DNA of 64,000 bases. Origin: Streptomyces caeruleatus. Its GTDB lineage: Bacteria > Actinomycetota > Actinomycetes > Streptomycetales > Streptomycetaceae. Below the pieces are notes generated by a model. The model was not told where the DNA came from. It saw nothing but the letters and a program-made list of their open reading frames with translations, and did not search any database. The stretch covers positions 97,490 to 161,489 of the forward strand of contig NZ_KQ948931.1 in assembly GCF_001514235.1 (NCBI RefSeq). Reading direction: 5' to 3'. Made by a program: the position numbers and the translations under genes. Positions 8,993 through 17,780 of the stretch are shown here, in pieces; positions within the stretch are counted from its first letter, which is position 1, and every line of letters starts with the position of its first letter.

Positions 8993-9589
8993 CTAGAAGG
9001 GGGGCTCGTCCGAGTAGCCGCCGCCCTGCTGACCGCCGCCGGAGTTTCCACCCCAGCCGCCGCCACCGCCGCCGCCCTGCTGGCCACCGGCGGGAGCACC
9101 GGTCGCCCACGGGTCGTCGGCGGGAGCTCCGCCGCCCTGCTGACCGCCGCCGGAGTTTCCACCCCAGCCGCCGCCACCCTGGCCGCCACCGCCGCCGTAA
9201 CCACCCTGGCCACCGCGAGCGCCACCGGAAGTCTTGGTGACCTTGGCAGTGGCGTTACGCAGGCTGGCGCCGACTTCCTCGACGTCCAGCTCGTAGACCG
9301 TGCGCTTGACGCCCTCGCGGTCCTCGTAGGACCGCTGCTTCAGCCGGCCCTGCACGATGACGCGCATGCCTCGCTGGAGCGACTCGGCGACGTTCTCCGC
9401 CGCCTGACGCCAGACCGAGCAGGTCAGGAACAGGCTCTCGCCGTCCTTCCACTCGTTCGTCTGGCGGTCGAAGGTGCGGGGGGTGGACGCGACACGGAAC
9501 TTCGCGACCGCCGCACCGGACGGGGTGAAGCGCAGCTCGGGGTCGTCGACAAGATTGCCGACGACCGTGATGACGGTCTCGCCTGCCAT
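8993..9589 (-). CDS. ssb: Single-stranded DNA-binding protein
   Basis: SSB coats single-stranded DNA during replication, repair and recombination. Residues 1 to about 110 form the OB fold (MAGETVITVVGNLVDDPELR ... WRQAAENVAESLQRGMRVIVQGRL). The region after about 115 is a Gly/Gln-rich linker with internal duplication, and the protein ends in the acidic tip SDEPPF that recruits partner proteins. The 198-residue length matches actinobacterial SSB. It sits between rpsF and rpsR, the usual operon order, with a GAGGTTCCCCC spacing to the ATG. Confidence 0.98.
   Translation of the reverse strand: MAGETVITVVGNLVDDPELRFTPSGAAVAKFRVASTPRTFDRQTNEWKDGESLFLTCSVWRQAAENVAESLQRGMRVIVQGRLKQRSYEDREGVKRTVYELDVEEVGASLRNATAKVTKTSGGARGGQGGYGGGGGQGGGGWGGNSGGGQQGGGAPADDPWATGAPAGGQQGGGGGGGWGGNSGGGQQGGGYSDEPPF
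9018..9178 (-). repeat. 50-bp direct repeat in the SSB linker
   Basis: Bases 9018-9067 and 9129-9178 are identical over 50 bases at a distance of 111. They encode the duplicated segment GGGGWGGNSGGGQQGGG of the SSB linker. In-frame duplication explains the length of the linker. Confidence 0.9.
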
Positions 9590-9670
9590 GGGGGAACCTC
9601 TCGGCGGGTTTGCTGCTCTGGCTGCTTGGTTGCTGCTACTCGAATCCCGAGTTCAGCTGAGCGGGAAGGC

Positions 9671-9961
9671 TCAGTGGGTCTCGGGGCGGAGGACCTTGGT
9701 CCGGAGGACCGACTCGTTCAGGTTCATCTGGCGGTCGAGCTCCTTGACGATCGCGGGCTCAGCCTGCAGATCGATGACCGAGTAGATGCCCTCAGGCTTC
9801 TTCTTGATCTCGTACGAGAGACGACGACGGCCCCAGGTGTCGACCTTCTCGACCTTTCCGTTGCCCTCACGGACGACGGAGAGGAAGTTCTCGATCAGGG
9901 GGGCGACAGCGCGCTCCTCCAGATCGGGGTCGAGGATGACCATCACCTCGTAGTGACGCAT
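9671..9961 (-). CDS. rpsF: 30S ribosomal protein S6
   Basis: S6 binds 16S rRNA with S18. The 96-residue product starts MRHYEVMVILDPDLEER and contains VDTWGRRRLSYEIKKKPEG, both family hallmarks. The ATG at 9961 is set by an AAAGGAGGTGGG ribosome site; the frame is open further upstream but that would add 31 residues unlike S6. It is the first gene of the operon, so its promoter lies in the gap up to 10226. Confidence 0.98.
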   Translation of the reverse strand: MRHYEVMVILDPDLEERAVAPLIENFLSVVREGNGKVEKVDTWGRRRLSYEIKKKPEGIYSVIDLQAEPAIVKELDRQMNLNESVLRTKVLRPETH

Positions 9962-10226
9962 GTGGAACCCACCTCCTTTGGACTCAGCGGCCACGGTCGT
10001 TCCGTGGCAGGAGGGTTGTGATGCGTACGCAACGGTATCGGCCGCCACTGACAATCGGGGGTGACCTCACGGTTGCCCCCGAGCTGGCCCGGGCAGACAC
10101 CGCTGCAGACGCTACACAGTACCCGCACACCGGCTTCCGGTTGAAATCCGGCCGCCGGCGGCCACAATCTGTACACATCGGGTGTGTATGGCGCTACGAT
10201 GCGCCGCCTTCCGCAGGAGGTGCCCT

Positions 10227-10538
10227 ATGGCACAGGCATTGCGACCCAACACCGTCGGAGGCCTTTTCGCCACGGACGGAAAGCCCCACCCTCTCCAAGA
10301 CACCCTGCTCGTGGTGACCCTGGTGCTGGGCATCACGGCCTTCGTCACGGCGATGTTCCACAACCTGCACCTGCTCAGCTCCTGGACCGGCCTGGTGGGA
10401 ATCCTCACCGGCGCGTACGGGCAGTGGATCTCGGAGACGACCCGCGAGCGCTTCGGACTGATCATCGGTCTCGGTGCCTCGGCGGTCGGCTTCTTCCTCG
10501 GCATGGCGCACGGCGGCCTCTTCGGCGGGGTCTTCTGA
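10227..10538 (+). CDS. Small conserved membrane protein
   Basis: A 103-residue protein with two to three hydrophobic segments (about residues 27-48, 50-65 and 75-100) and no recognised enzymatic motif. The start is set by an AGGAGG site six bases before the ATG at 10227. The strand and position (divergent from rpsF, upstream of the femX-like gene) match the conserved neighbourhood near Streptomyces dnaB. Function is unknown; the glycine-rich last helix suggests packing against another membrane protein. Confidence 0.75.
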   Translation: MAQALRPNTVGGLFATDGKPHPLQDTLLVVTLVLGITAFVTAMFHNLHLLSSWTGLVGILTGAYGQWISETTRERFGLIIGLGASAVGFFLGMAHGGLFGGVF

Positions 10539-10755
10539 CGCCAGGGGCACTGTCCTCCCCGCACCGGTCACGGAGACCGCCCTCCGAACACCGGTAGAAC
10601 CCCGCATAGCGCACCTTCGAACGCCTCGGCGGCCACCAGGCCGGGGCGAAGCTTCCGTACGCCCAGTCGGGGCGCTCGCCAGGCGCAGTAGGCTTCGGCG
10701 CGAGAGCCGGAGCCCCTGTACCCATGGGGACACACCAGCCCGAGGAGCGCCCCGA

Positions 10756-11874
10756 ATGAGCCTGACCCTGAGGACGATCAGTCGCGAGCAGCATCTGGCG
10801 TACATCCAGAGCCTGCCGTCGGCGAGCCACATGCAGGTCCCGGCCTGGGCGGACGTCAAGGCTGAGTGGCGCTCGGAGAGCCTCGGCTGGTTCGACAAGA
10901 GCGGCGAACTCGTCGGTGCCGGACTCGTCCTCTACCGGCAGCTGCCCAAGATCAAGCGCTACCTCGCTTATCTGCCCGAGGGTCCGGTCATCAACTGGTT
11001 CGCGCCGAATCTGACGGAGTGGCTGGAACCGATGCTGGCGCACCTGAAGCAGCAGGGCGCCTTCTCCGTGAAGATGGGCCCACCGGTGATCATCCGGCGC
11101 TGGGAGGCGGGCTCCATCAAGCAGGGAATCCAGAACCCGGACGTGAAGCGGCTGCGCGACATCGAGGCCGACTTCATCGAGCCGCGCGCCTTCGAGGTCG
11201 CCGACAAGCTGCGCCGTATGGGCTGGCAGCAGGGCGAGGACGGCGGGGCCGGCTTCGGCGACGTACAGCCCCGCTACGTCTACCAGGTGCCGCTGGCCAA
11301 CCGGTCTCTGGAAGAGGTCCACAAGAACTTCAACCAGCTGTGGCGACGCAACATCAAGAAGGCGGAGAAGGCCGGCGTCGAGGTCGTCCAGGGCGGCTAC
11401 CAGGACCTGGAGGAGTGGCAGCGGCTGTACGAGATCACGGCTGTGCGCGACCATTTCCGGCCGCGTCCGCTGTCGTACTTCCAGCGCATGTGGACGGCCC
11501 TGAACACTGAGGACCCCAACCGTATGCGGCTGTACTTCGCCCGCCACAACGGTGTGAACCTGTCGGCGGCGACGATGCTGATCGTCGGCGGACACGTCTG
11601 GTACTCCTACGGAGCCTCCGACAACATCGGCCGTGAGGTCCGGCCCTCGAACGCGATGCAGTGGCGGATGTTGCGCGATGCCTACGCGCTCGGCGCCACC
11701 GTCTACGACCTGCGCGGCATCTCCGACTCGCTGGACGAGACCGACCACCTCTTCGGCCTGATCCAGTTCAAGGTGGGCACGGGCGGGCAGGCCGCCGAGT
11801 ACCTCGGTGAGTGGGACTTCCCGCTGAACAAGCTGCTCCACAAGGCGCTCGACATCTACATGTCGCGTCGCTGA
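10756..11874 (+). CDS. femX: FemX-like peptidoglycan aminoacyltransferase
   Basis: FemAB-family enzymes add the first branch residue (glycine in Streptomyces) to the lysine-position residue of lipid II using aminoacyl-tRNA. The 372-residue product shows the twin GNAT-like layout: MQVPAWADVKAEW near the start, KRYLAYLPEGPVINW, then NFNQLWRRNIKKAEKAGVEV and the late region GGHVWYSYGASDNIGREVRPSNAMQW. The ATG at 10756 follows GAGGAGCGCCCCGA. The next gene is an alanine-racemase-like protein on the same strand 98 bases downstream, consistent with a wall-assembly role. The symbol is by homology with the described Streptomyces femX. Confidence 0.85.
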   Translation: MSLTLRTISREQHLAYIQSLPSASHMQVPAWADVKAEWRSESLGWFDKSGELVGAGLVLYRQLPKIKRYLAYLPEGPVINWFAPNLTEWLEPMLAHLKQQGAFSVKMGPPVIIRRWEAGSIKQGIQNPDVKRLRDIEADFIEPRAFEVADKLRRMGWQQGEDGGAGFGDVQPRYVYQVPLANRSLEEVHKNFNQLWRRNIKKAEKAGVEVVQGGYQDLEEWQRLYEITAVRDHFRPRPLSYFQRMWTALNTEDPNRMRLYFARHNGVNLSAATMLIVGGHVWYSYGASDNIGREVRPSNAMQWRMLRDAYALGATVYDLRGISDSLDETDHLFGLIQFKVGTGGQAAEYLGEWDFPLNKLLHKALDIYMSRR

Positions 11875-11972
11875 CCTCGCGGTCTCTACTTCGATACCGT
11901 CAACAGCTGCACCGTCGATAGCTTCCATACCTCTGATACACCGCAGCCCCGAGAAAGGTTCCAGGTCCGGCC

Positions 11973-13004
11973 ATGGCGCTCACGCTCTACGTCGACACCG
12001 CGCGCTGGCGGGCGCACCACAAGCACGTGCAGGAGCAGTTCCCGGGACTCGTCCCGGTCTGCAAGGGCAACGGCTACGGGTTCGGGCACGAGCGGCTGGC
12101 GGAAGAGGCCACGCGCCTGGGTTCCGACGTCCTCGCCGTCGGAACGACGTACGAGGCCGCGCGCATCAAGGACTGGTTCGGTGGTGACCTGCTGGTGCTG
12201 ACGCCGTACCGGCGCGGCGAGGAGCCGGTACCGCTGCCCGACCGGGTCATCCGCTCGGTGTCGTCCGTGGACGGCGTGTACGGCCTCGTAGGCGCCCGCG
12301 TGGTCATCGAGGTGATGTCCTCGATGAAGCGGCACGGCGTGAGCGAGCACGATCTGCCGCAGCTGCACGCCGCCATAGAGAATGTCCGGCTCGAGGGCTT
12401 CGCCATCCACCTGCCGCTGGACCGCACCGACGGCTCGGACGCCGTCGAGGAGGTCATCGGCTGGATGGACCGCCTGCGTGCGGCCCGGCTGCCGCTGCAC
12501 ACGATGTTCGTCAGCCACCTCAAAGCCGAGGAACTCGCCCGTCTGCAACAGCAGTTCCCGCAGACCCGCTTCCGGGCCCGCATCGGCACCCGGCTGTGGC
12601 TCGGCGACCACGAGGCCACCGAGTACCGCGGCGCGGTCCTGGACGTCACGCGCGTCTCCAAGGGCGACCGCTTCGGCTACCGGCAGCAGAAGACGGCCTC
12701 CGACGGCTTCCTGGTGGTCGTGGCGGGCGGTACGTCGCACGGGGTGGGCCTGGAGGCCCCCAAGGCCCTGCACGGCGTCATGCCGCGCGCCAAGGGCGTC
12801 GCCCGGGCCGGCCTCGCCACGGTCAACCGGAACCTTTCTCCCTTCGTGTGGGGCGGCAAGCAGCGCTGGTTCGCCGAGCCGCCGCACATGCAAGTGTCCA
12901 TCCTGTTCGTCCCTGCGGACGCCCCCGAGCCGAAGGTCGGCGACGAGCTGGTCGCCCATCTGCGGCACACCACCACGCAGTTCGACAGGATCGTCGACCG
13001 CTGA
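11973..13004 (+). CDS. Alanine racemase family PLP protein
   Basis: The 343-residue protein belongs to the alanine racemase fold family. VCKGNGYGFGHERLAEEA corresponds to the K-x-N-A-Y-G-H-G motif whose lysine carries PLP, and the mid-region barrel strands are recognisable (VIEVMSSMKRHG, GFAIHLPLD, FRARIGTRLWLG). The Asn-Gly-Tyr-Gly-Phe-Gly reading departs from the canonical Ala-Tyr-Gly-His-Gly, and the protein is slightly short, so activity on alanine is uncertain. Its position after femX suggests a role in wall precursor or D-amino-acid metabolism, which is inference. Confidence 0.75.
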   Translation: MALTLYVDTARWRAHHKHVQEQFPGLVPVCKGNGYGFGHERLAEEATRLGSDVLAVGTTYEAARIKDWFGGDLLVLTPYRRGEEPVPLPDRVIRSVSSVDGVYGLVGARVVIEVMSSMKRHGVSEHDLPQLHAAIENVRLEGFAIHLPLDRTDGSDAVEEVIGWMDRLRAARLPLHTMFVSHLKAEELARLQQQFPQTRFRARIGTRLWLGDHEATEYRGAVLDVTRVSKGDRFGYRQQKTASDGFLVVVAGGTSHGVGLEAPKALHGVMPRAKGVARAGLATVNRNLSPFVWGGKQRWFAEPPHMQVSILFVPADAPEPKVGDELVAHLRHTTTQFDRIVDR

Positions 13005-13036
13005 GCAACCTGCTCGACAGCGCCCTAACAGCGAAA

Positions 13037-13067
13037 GGCCGTACACGGAACTCCTCCGTGTACGGCC
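13037..13067. terminator. Bidirectional terminator
   Basis: Perfect 13-bp stem (13037-13049 and 13055-13067) with a 5-base loop between two convergent genes, flanked by AA on the left and ATTTG on the right, so it can serve both strands. Confidence 0.85.
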
Positions 13068-13095
13068 ATTTGTTTGCGCCACCTTGCCTGTTCGC

Positions 13096-14598
13096 TCAGA
13101 GCGAACCTTCGGTCGCCTTCCCCGGACTGCCCCACTCCACATACGGGCCGTCGAAGTGGGCCGCGTGCCGTGGCGGATGGGCCGCGGGCCCGAACACGAA
13201 CACGTCCTCCGCCTCGTCGAGCACCCCGCCCGACGGGTCGTCCTCGCCGGCCCGGCGCACCGGATCGCGGTCCGGCATGAGGATGTCCCGTACGACGATG
13301 GCGCACAGGTACAGCGTCCCCAGCAGGTGCACGCCGATGGCCCAGTGGTAGCCGTCGGGCGGCAGCCCCTTGTGGGCGTCCCCGCTGGTTGTGTACGCGA
13401 GGTAGAGCCAGATCCCGAGGAAATAGGCAACCTCGCACGCCTGCCAGATGAGGAAGTCCCGCCACCTCGGCCGGGCCAGCGCGGCCAGCGGCACCAGCCA
13501 CAGGACGTACTGCGGCGAGTAGACCTTGTTGGTGAGGATGAACGCCGCGACGATCAGGAAGGCCAGCTGGGCGAACCGCGGACGTCGCGGCGCGGTGAGC
13601 GTGAGCGCGGCGACGCCGGCACAGCACAGCAGCATCAGCAGCGTGGCAAGCGTGTTGACCGTCTCTGTGCTGAGCGGGTCGGTGGAGTTCTGGGCCAAGA
13701 TCAACCAGAAGGATCCGAAGTCGACGCCCCGTTCCTGACTGAACCGGTAGAACTGCGACCACCCGTCCCAGGCGAGCAGCATCACCGGCAGGTTCACGAC
13801 CAGCCAGGCGACTACGGTGCCGCCAAGCGCCTTCCCGAAGTCCCGCCACTTGCCCACACGCCAGCACAGAACGAGCAGCGGCCCGAGCAGGAAGACCGGG
13901 TAGAGCTTCGCGGCCGTGGCGAGCCCCAGCAGGATGCCGAAGGCGAGGGCGCGGCCGCGTGACCACATCAGCATCGCTGCGGCCGTCAGGGCGACGGCCA
14001 GCAGGTCCCAGTTAATGGTCGCGGTCAGCGCGAAGGCGGGCGCCAGAGCGACCAGCAGCCCGTCCCAGGGGCGCCGGGTGTGCGTGCGGCTCACACAGAC
14101 GGCGATAACGGCCGCGCACGCCATCAGCATTCCGGCGTTGACCATCCAGTACCACTGCTCCTGGTGCTGGATGGTGCCGCTCCCGGTCGTGAGCCAGGAG
14201 GCGACCTCCATGAACACGCCGGTCAGCACCGGGTACTCGAGGTACTCCATGTCGCCGGGGAGCTTGTCGAAGTACGGCACGAGCCCGTCGGCGAAGCCAC
14301 GCCCCTGATAGAGGTGCGGGATGTCCGAGTAGCAGGCATGTGTGTACTGCGAGCTGGCGCCGAAGAACCAGGCGCCGTTGTAGCAGGGCGCCTTCTGGAC
14401 CAGGCCGAGGGCGAACATACCGATCGCCACGAGCGCGATGATCCGCACGGGAGTCCACCAGGACGTCCCGAGCAGGGCACGCCGGCCGATGGGGCCGCCG
14501 ATCAGCTCACTCCCGTTGGCGGCGACCTCGTCCTCCGCGGTCGGCCGCACCGGGTCGGGCTCGTGCACGCTCGTGGGCGTCGTCTCTGCACTGGGCAT
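13096..14598 (-). CDS. GT87-like polyprenyl-phosphate glycosyltransferase (membrane)
   Basis: A 500-residue polytopic protein with about 10-11 membrane spans starting near residue 50 (IIALVAIGMFALGLV). A large extracytoplasmic loop follows the first span and contains the paired acidic stretch GDMEYLEYPVLTGVF, and the central region ATAAKLYPVFLLGPLL resembles DUF2029/GT87 mannosyltransferases that use polyprenyl-phosphate sugars. The sugar and acceptor are unknown. The start at 14598 is preferred over an ATG nine bases upstream. It is transcribed toward the terminator at 13037 and preceded by a pair of parS sites. Confidence 0.8.
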   Translation of the reverse strand: MPSAETTPTSVHEPDPVRPTAEDEVAANGSELIGGPIGRRALLGTSWWTPVRIIALVAIGMFALGLVQKAPCYNGAWFFGASSQYTHACYSDIPHLYQGRGFADGLVPYFDKLPGDMEYLEYPVLTGVFMEVASWLTTGSGTIQHQEQWYWMVNAGMLMACAAVIAVCVSRTHTRRPWDGLLVALAPAFALTATINWDLLAVALTAAAMLMWSRGRALAFGILLGLATAAKLYPVFLLGPLLVLCWRVGKWRDFGKALGGTVVAWLVVNLPVMLLAWDGWSQFYRFSQERGVDFGSFWLILAQNSTDPLSTETVNTLATLLMLLCCAGVAALTLTAPRRPRFAQLAFLIVAAFILTNKVYSPQYVLWLVPLAALARPRWRDFLIWQACEVAYFLGIWLYLAYTTSGDAHKGLPPDGYHWAIGVHLLGTLYLCAIVVRDILMPDRDPVRRAGEDDPSGGVLDEAEDVFVFGPAAHPPRHAAHFDGPYVEWGSPGKATEGSL

Positions 14599-14662
14599 GG
14601 GGCACATCCTGCCGTACCTGTCTGAGAACGGGGCGAGGACGCTGGGCCCGCGGCGGCTGAGT

Positions 14663-14676
14663 GTTTCACGTGAAAC
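14663..14676. other. parS site
   Basis: Exact GTTTCACGTGAAAC between the GT87-like gene and the PBP gene; first of a pair. Confidence 0.95.
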
Positions 14677-14680
14677 CGAC

Positions 14681-14694
14681 GTTTCACGTGAAAC
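14681..14694. other. parS site
   Basis: Exact GTTTCACGTGAAAC, 18 bases centre-to-centre from its partner, almost the same spacing as the pair at 8062/8081. Confidence 0.95.
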
Positions 14695-14726
14695 AGGCCG
14701 CCATGCGATGGGCCGTAGAGGCGACA

Positions 14727-14774
14727 AAGGCCGGTGGCCGGCACCCACCTCCATGGGTACCGGCCACCGGCCTT
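14727..14774 (-). terminator. Terminator of the class A PBP gene
   Basis: Long hairpin with a perfect 15-bp outer stem (AAGGCCGGTGGCCGG with its complement) and a partly paired inner part, 23 bases beyond the PBP stop. It ends in AA/TT, so it can act on both strands. Confidence 0.8.
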
Positions 14775-14797
14775 CTGCCTCGCGTTCGGCTGTCGAT

Positions 14798-17428
14798 CTA
14801 GCCTGACGACCCGCCGAAGATGCCTCCGTTGCCGTTGGCATTACCTCCGGAGTTGTCCGTCTCCGTCTCCGTGGGTGTCGGTGACGTCGTCGTGCCTCCG
14901 TCTGAGCCGCCGTTCTGTCCGCCGTTGGCGTTGTTGCACTGCCAGTCGAACTCTCCGCAGGTCTCGGTCGGCGACGGCGACGGCGAAGTGAGCGACTCGG
15001 AGGGCGTCGGCGTCGGGCTCGGGCTCTCTTCCTCGGTCTCCGTGGGAGTGGGAATCGCGCTCGGTGTCGGGGTGTCGTTGATGATTTCACCGATGGGCTC
15101 GGCCTCGGGGAAGGGCTCAGGCGTGTCCCAGCTCTTCATGGCCTCGACCATGTAGTCCTTCCAGACCTGCGCCGGGATGTCACCACCGTGGATGGACGGC
15201 ACGCCACCGGTGCCGTTCATGGACAGCAGCTTGCCCTTGGCGGGGTCCGTGCGGAACAGCGTCACTGCCGTGGACAGTTCCCTGGTGTAGCCGACGAACC
15301 ACGCCGACTTGTTCTCGTCGGTCGTACCCGTCTTGCCGGCCACCGGGAACCCGATGTCCGCGACCTTCTTGCCGGTGCCGTTCTTGACGACGTTCTCCAG
15401 GACGTCCGTCACGTTGTTCGCGACGTTCGGCTCCATGGCGTCTTCCCCCTCCGGCTTCTCGAACCCGGGGAGCTCCCTGCCATCCTTGATCACCTTGGTG
15501 ACGGAGAACGGTTCAAAGTGTTTGCCGTCGTTGGCGAAGGCGCCGTACGCGTCTGCCATACGAATGGCGCTGGGCGTCGATGTACCGAGCGAGAACGACA
15601 CGTTCCTGAGGTTGGCCTTGTCGAAAAAGGCCGACGAGATGCCCATCTCCTTGGCCATCAGCTGGGTCCTGGACAGCCCGACGTCGATACCCAGCTGAGC
15701 GAACGGGCTGTTGATCGACTGCTCCATGGCCTTCCTGAGCGTCACATCACCCCAGGCCGTGGTGCCCTCGTTCTTCTGACGGAACGGCTTTCCGTTGTCG
15801 CCCATGATCGGGTCGCCGTTCTGGTCCTTGATCTCGAGGAGGTCGTTGCCGTTGTACTTGGCCAACGGCGAGAGCGGCTTTCCGTTGGTCTGGTACGTCC
15901 CGTACTTCATCGCGGCAGCCAGCACGATGGGCTTCCAGGTCGATCCGACCGGCACACCCAGAGTGTTGGCGTTGTTGGAGTAGTGCCCCTTGTTGTAGCC
16001 CGCGCCGCCGTACAGCGCGACGATCGCCCCGGTCTTGGGGTCGACCGACGCACCGCCGAACTGGACGTACTTGTCCTTCTCGCGCTTCTTGGGGTCGAGG
16101 AAGCTCTTCTCCGTCTTCTCGACGGCCGCCGCCAGCTCGTTGACCTTCTGCTTGTCGAAGGTCGTGTAGATCCGGTAGCCGCCCTTCTCCAGGTCCTCGG
16201 GGGACAGGTTCGCCTTCTTGGCGACGTACTCCTTGGCGATGTCGATGAGATAACCGGACTGACCGGACAGATTTGAGGTCTGCTTCTTCAAGGTGGGGAA
16301 GGCGCCGACCTTGGCACGCTCCGCCGGAGTCATTCGTTCGACCTCGACCATGCGGTCCAGGATCCACGACCAGCGTTCCTTGGCCCGCTTCGTGTTGGCC
16401 TTCTCCGTGGCGTTGGCTCCCACACCGCCGTCAGGGTTGTAGAAGTTCGGGCCCTTCAGTACGGCAGCGAGGAAGGCGCACTGGGAGGGGGTGAGCTTCT
16501 CGGCGTCCACGCCGAAGTACGCCTGGGCCGCCGCCTGGATGCCATAGGCGTTACGCCCGTAGTAGGCGGTGTTCAGGTAGCCCGCGAGGATGTCGTCCTT
16601 GGACATCTTCTGGCCCACCTTGATGGAGATGAACAGTTCCTTGAACTTGCGGGAGAGCGTCTGTTCCTGGCTCAGGTAAGTGTTCTTCACGAACTGCTGG
16701 GTGATGGTCGAGCCACCCTGCGTTTCGCCGCCCCTCGCCATGTTGAGGAGGGCTCGCCCGATACCCGCGGGGTCAATGCCGTTGTCCTCGTAGAAGGACG
16801 CGTTCTCGGCGGAGACCACCGCGTCCTTCATGGCCTTCGGGATCTCCGAGTTACTCACGAGCTGACGGTTGGTCTGCCCACCGGTCGACGCCATCTGCTT
16901 GTTGTTGGACCAGTAGAAGACGTTGTTCTGGGCCAGGGCCGTGTCCTGCTGCTTCGGGATGCCCACCATGGCGTACCCGATGCCCGCCGCAGCGACCAGA
17001 CCGCCCATGAAGGCGAGGAACGTACCCGTGACAAGCCGCCACGACGGCACCCAGCGCGCCGCTCCGTACTTGCCCGCGCGGGGATAGTCGATGAACCGCT
17101 TCTTGGCAGGCGGGGCCGAACGCCCTCTGCCGCGTCCGGGGCCGCCCGGACCGCCGGGAGCGGCACGGCGGCCGCCCCGGGCCGGTTCGGCCGCTCTACG
17201 GCGGCTGCCTGCGCCTCTCTGGGCAGCGCGCCGTGCCTCGGCGCGTCCGCCGTACGGACGTTCCTCGCCTTCCGAACCGCTGGGACCCGACCCGTACGAG
17301 TCGGAAGGAGATCCGGTGGCGCCTCGCGGTGCCGCTCGGCGGCCGGAGGACGAGCCGGCCTGGCCGCGTCGGGCCGCGGCACGTCCGCCTCCCTGCGGGT
17401 GCGGCGGTTTGCGACGGTGCTCGCTCAT
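14798..17428 (-). CDS. Class A penicillin-binding protein (GT51 + transpeptidase)
   Basis: A bifunctional wall synthase that polymerises glycan from lipid II and cross-links peptides. The 876-residue product has a long basic/disordered cytoplasmic N-terminus (1-130), one membrane anchor (about 131-153) and a GT51 domain with the catalytic Glu near residue 208 in SAENASFYEDNGID plus GGSTITQQFVKN. The transpeptidase has STWK (Ser496, Lys499), SIN and KTG (699-701). The C-terminal tail is Pro/Ser/Thr-rich with a CGEFDWQC segment. The GT51 motif has EN where ED is usual and lacks the usual His. ATG 17428 is chosen over upstream frame extension because the N-terminus then begins MSEHRRK. Confidence 0.95.
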   Translation of the reverse strand: MSEHRRKPPHPQGGGRAAARRGQAGSSSGRRAAPRGATGSPSDSYGSGPSGSEGEERPYGGRAEARRAAQRGAGSRRRAAEPARGGRRAAPGGPGGPGRGRGRSAPPAKKRFIDYPRAGKYGAARWVPSWRLVTGTFLAFMGGLVAAAGIGYAMVGIPKQQDTALAQNNVFYWSNNKQMASTGGQTNRQLVSNSEIPKAMKDAVVSAENASFYEDNGIDPAGIGRALLNMARGGETQGGSTITQQFVKNTYLSQEQTLSRKFKELFISIKVGQKMSKDDILAGYLNTAYYGRNAYGIQAAAQAYFGVDAEKLTPSQCAFLAAVLKGPNFYNPDGGVGANATEKANTKRAKERWSWILDRMVEVERMTPAERAKVGAFPTLKKQTSNLSGQSGYLIDIAKEYVAKKANLSPEDLEKGGYRIYTTFDKQKVNELAAAVEKTEKSFLDPKKREKDKYVQFGGASVDPKTGAIVALYGGAGYNKGHYSNNANTLGVPVGSTWKPIVLAAAMKYGTYQTNGKPLSPLAKYNGNDLLEIKDQNGDPIMGDNGKPFRQKNEGTTAWGDVTLRKAMEQSINSPFAQLGIDVGLSRTQLMAKEMGISSAFFDKANLRNVSFSLGTSTPSAIRMADAYGAFANDGKHFEPFSVTKVIKDGRELPGFEKPEGEDAMEPNVANNVTDVLENVVKNGTGKKVADIGFPVAGKTGTTDENKSAWFVGYTRELSTAVTLFRTDPAKGKLLSMNGTGGVPSIHGGDIPAQVWKDYMVEAMKSWDTPEPFPEAEPIGEIINDTPTPSAIPTPTETEEESPSPTPTPSESLTSPSPSPTETCGEFDWQCNNANGGQNGGSDGGTTTSPTPTETETDNSGGNANGNGGIFGGSSG

Positions 17429-17780
17429 CGAACGACTACTCCTCGGGCAGGCGCACCCCTGCGCGCCTGACAACGGCGGCTGTTTTCCGGTCCCCCCGAA
17501 GTACGGATGCGGTCGGTTCCGCATTCACCCGTACTGCACCAAGGACAACGACGCCCTCAGGCTTCACTCGGTTCCCGGTGCTGTGCATGGCGCACAGACT
17601 ACGCACCGTCAAAGCCCACCTAGTCCCGAACTTCACCCCAAATCGGGCAACTCGCTCCACATGAATCGTTGATGTGATCCCGTTCACCGTTCCCCCACTT
17701 GTCGCGCCCGGAAGGCCGTTCTATCGTCTTGATGTATCGAGTCGATACATCAGCGCGAGATATGACGAGGAGGCGAGGGG
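17429..17780. promoter_or_regulatory. Divergent PBP / padR intergenic region
   Basis: A 352-base gap between divergent genes. Apart from the operator-like palindrome at 17730-17752 I see no gene. Short imperfect ATGAATCGTTGATGTGATCC sequence just left of it (17661-17680) shares GATGT with the operator but is not a clear second site. Confidence 0.4.
17730..17752. promoter_or_regulatory. PadR-type operator palindrome
   Basis: Perfect inverted repeat TGATGTATCGA-G-TCGATACATCA, 11-bp arms with a one-base centre, ending 28 bases before the padR ATG. The ATGTAT...ATACAT core is the form bound by PadR regulators. Its position over the likely padR promoter indicates autoregulation, and it could also control the divergent PBP gene. 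Confidence 0.75.
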
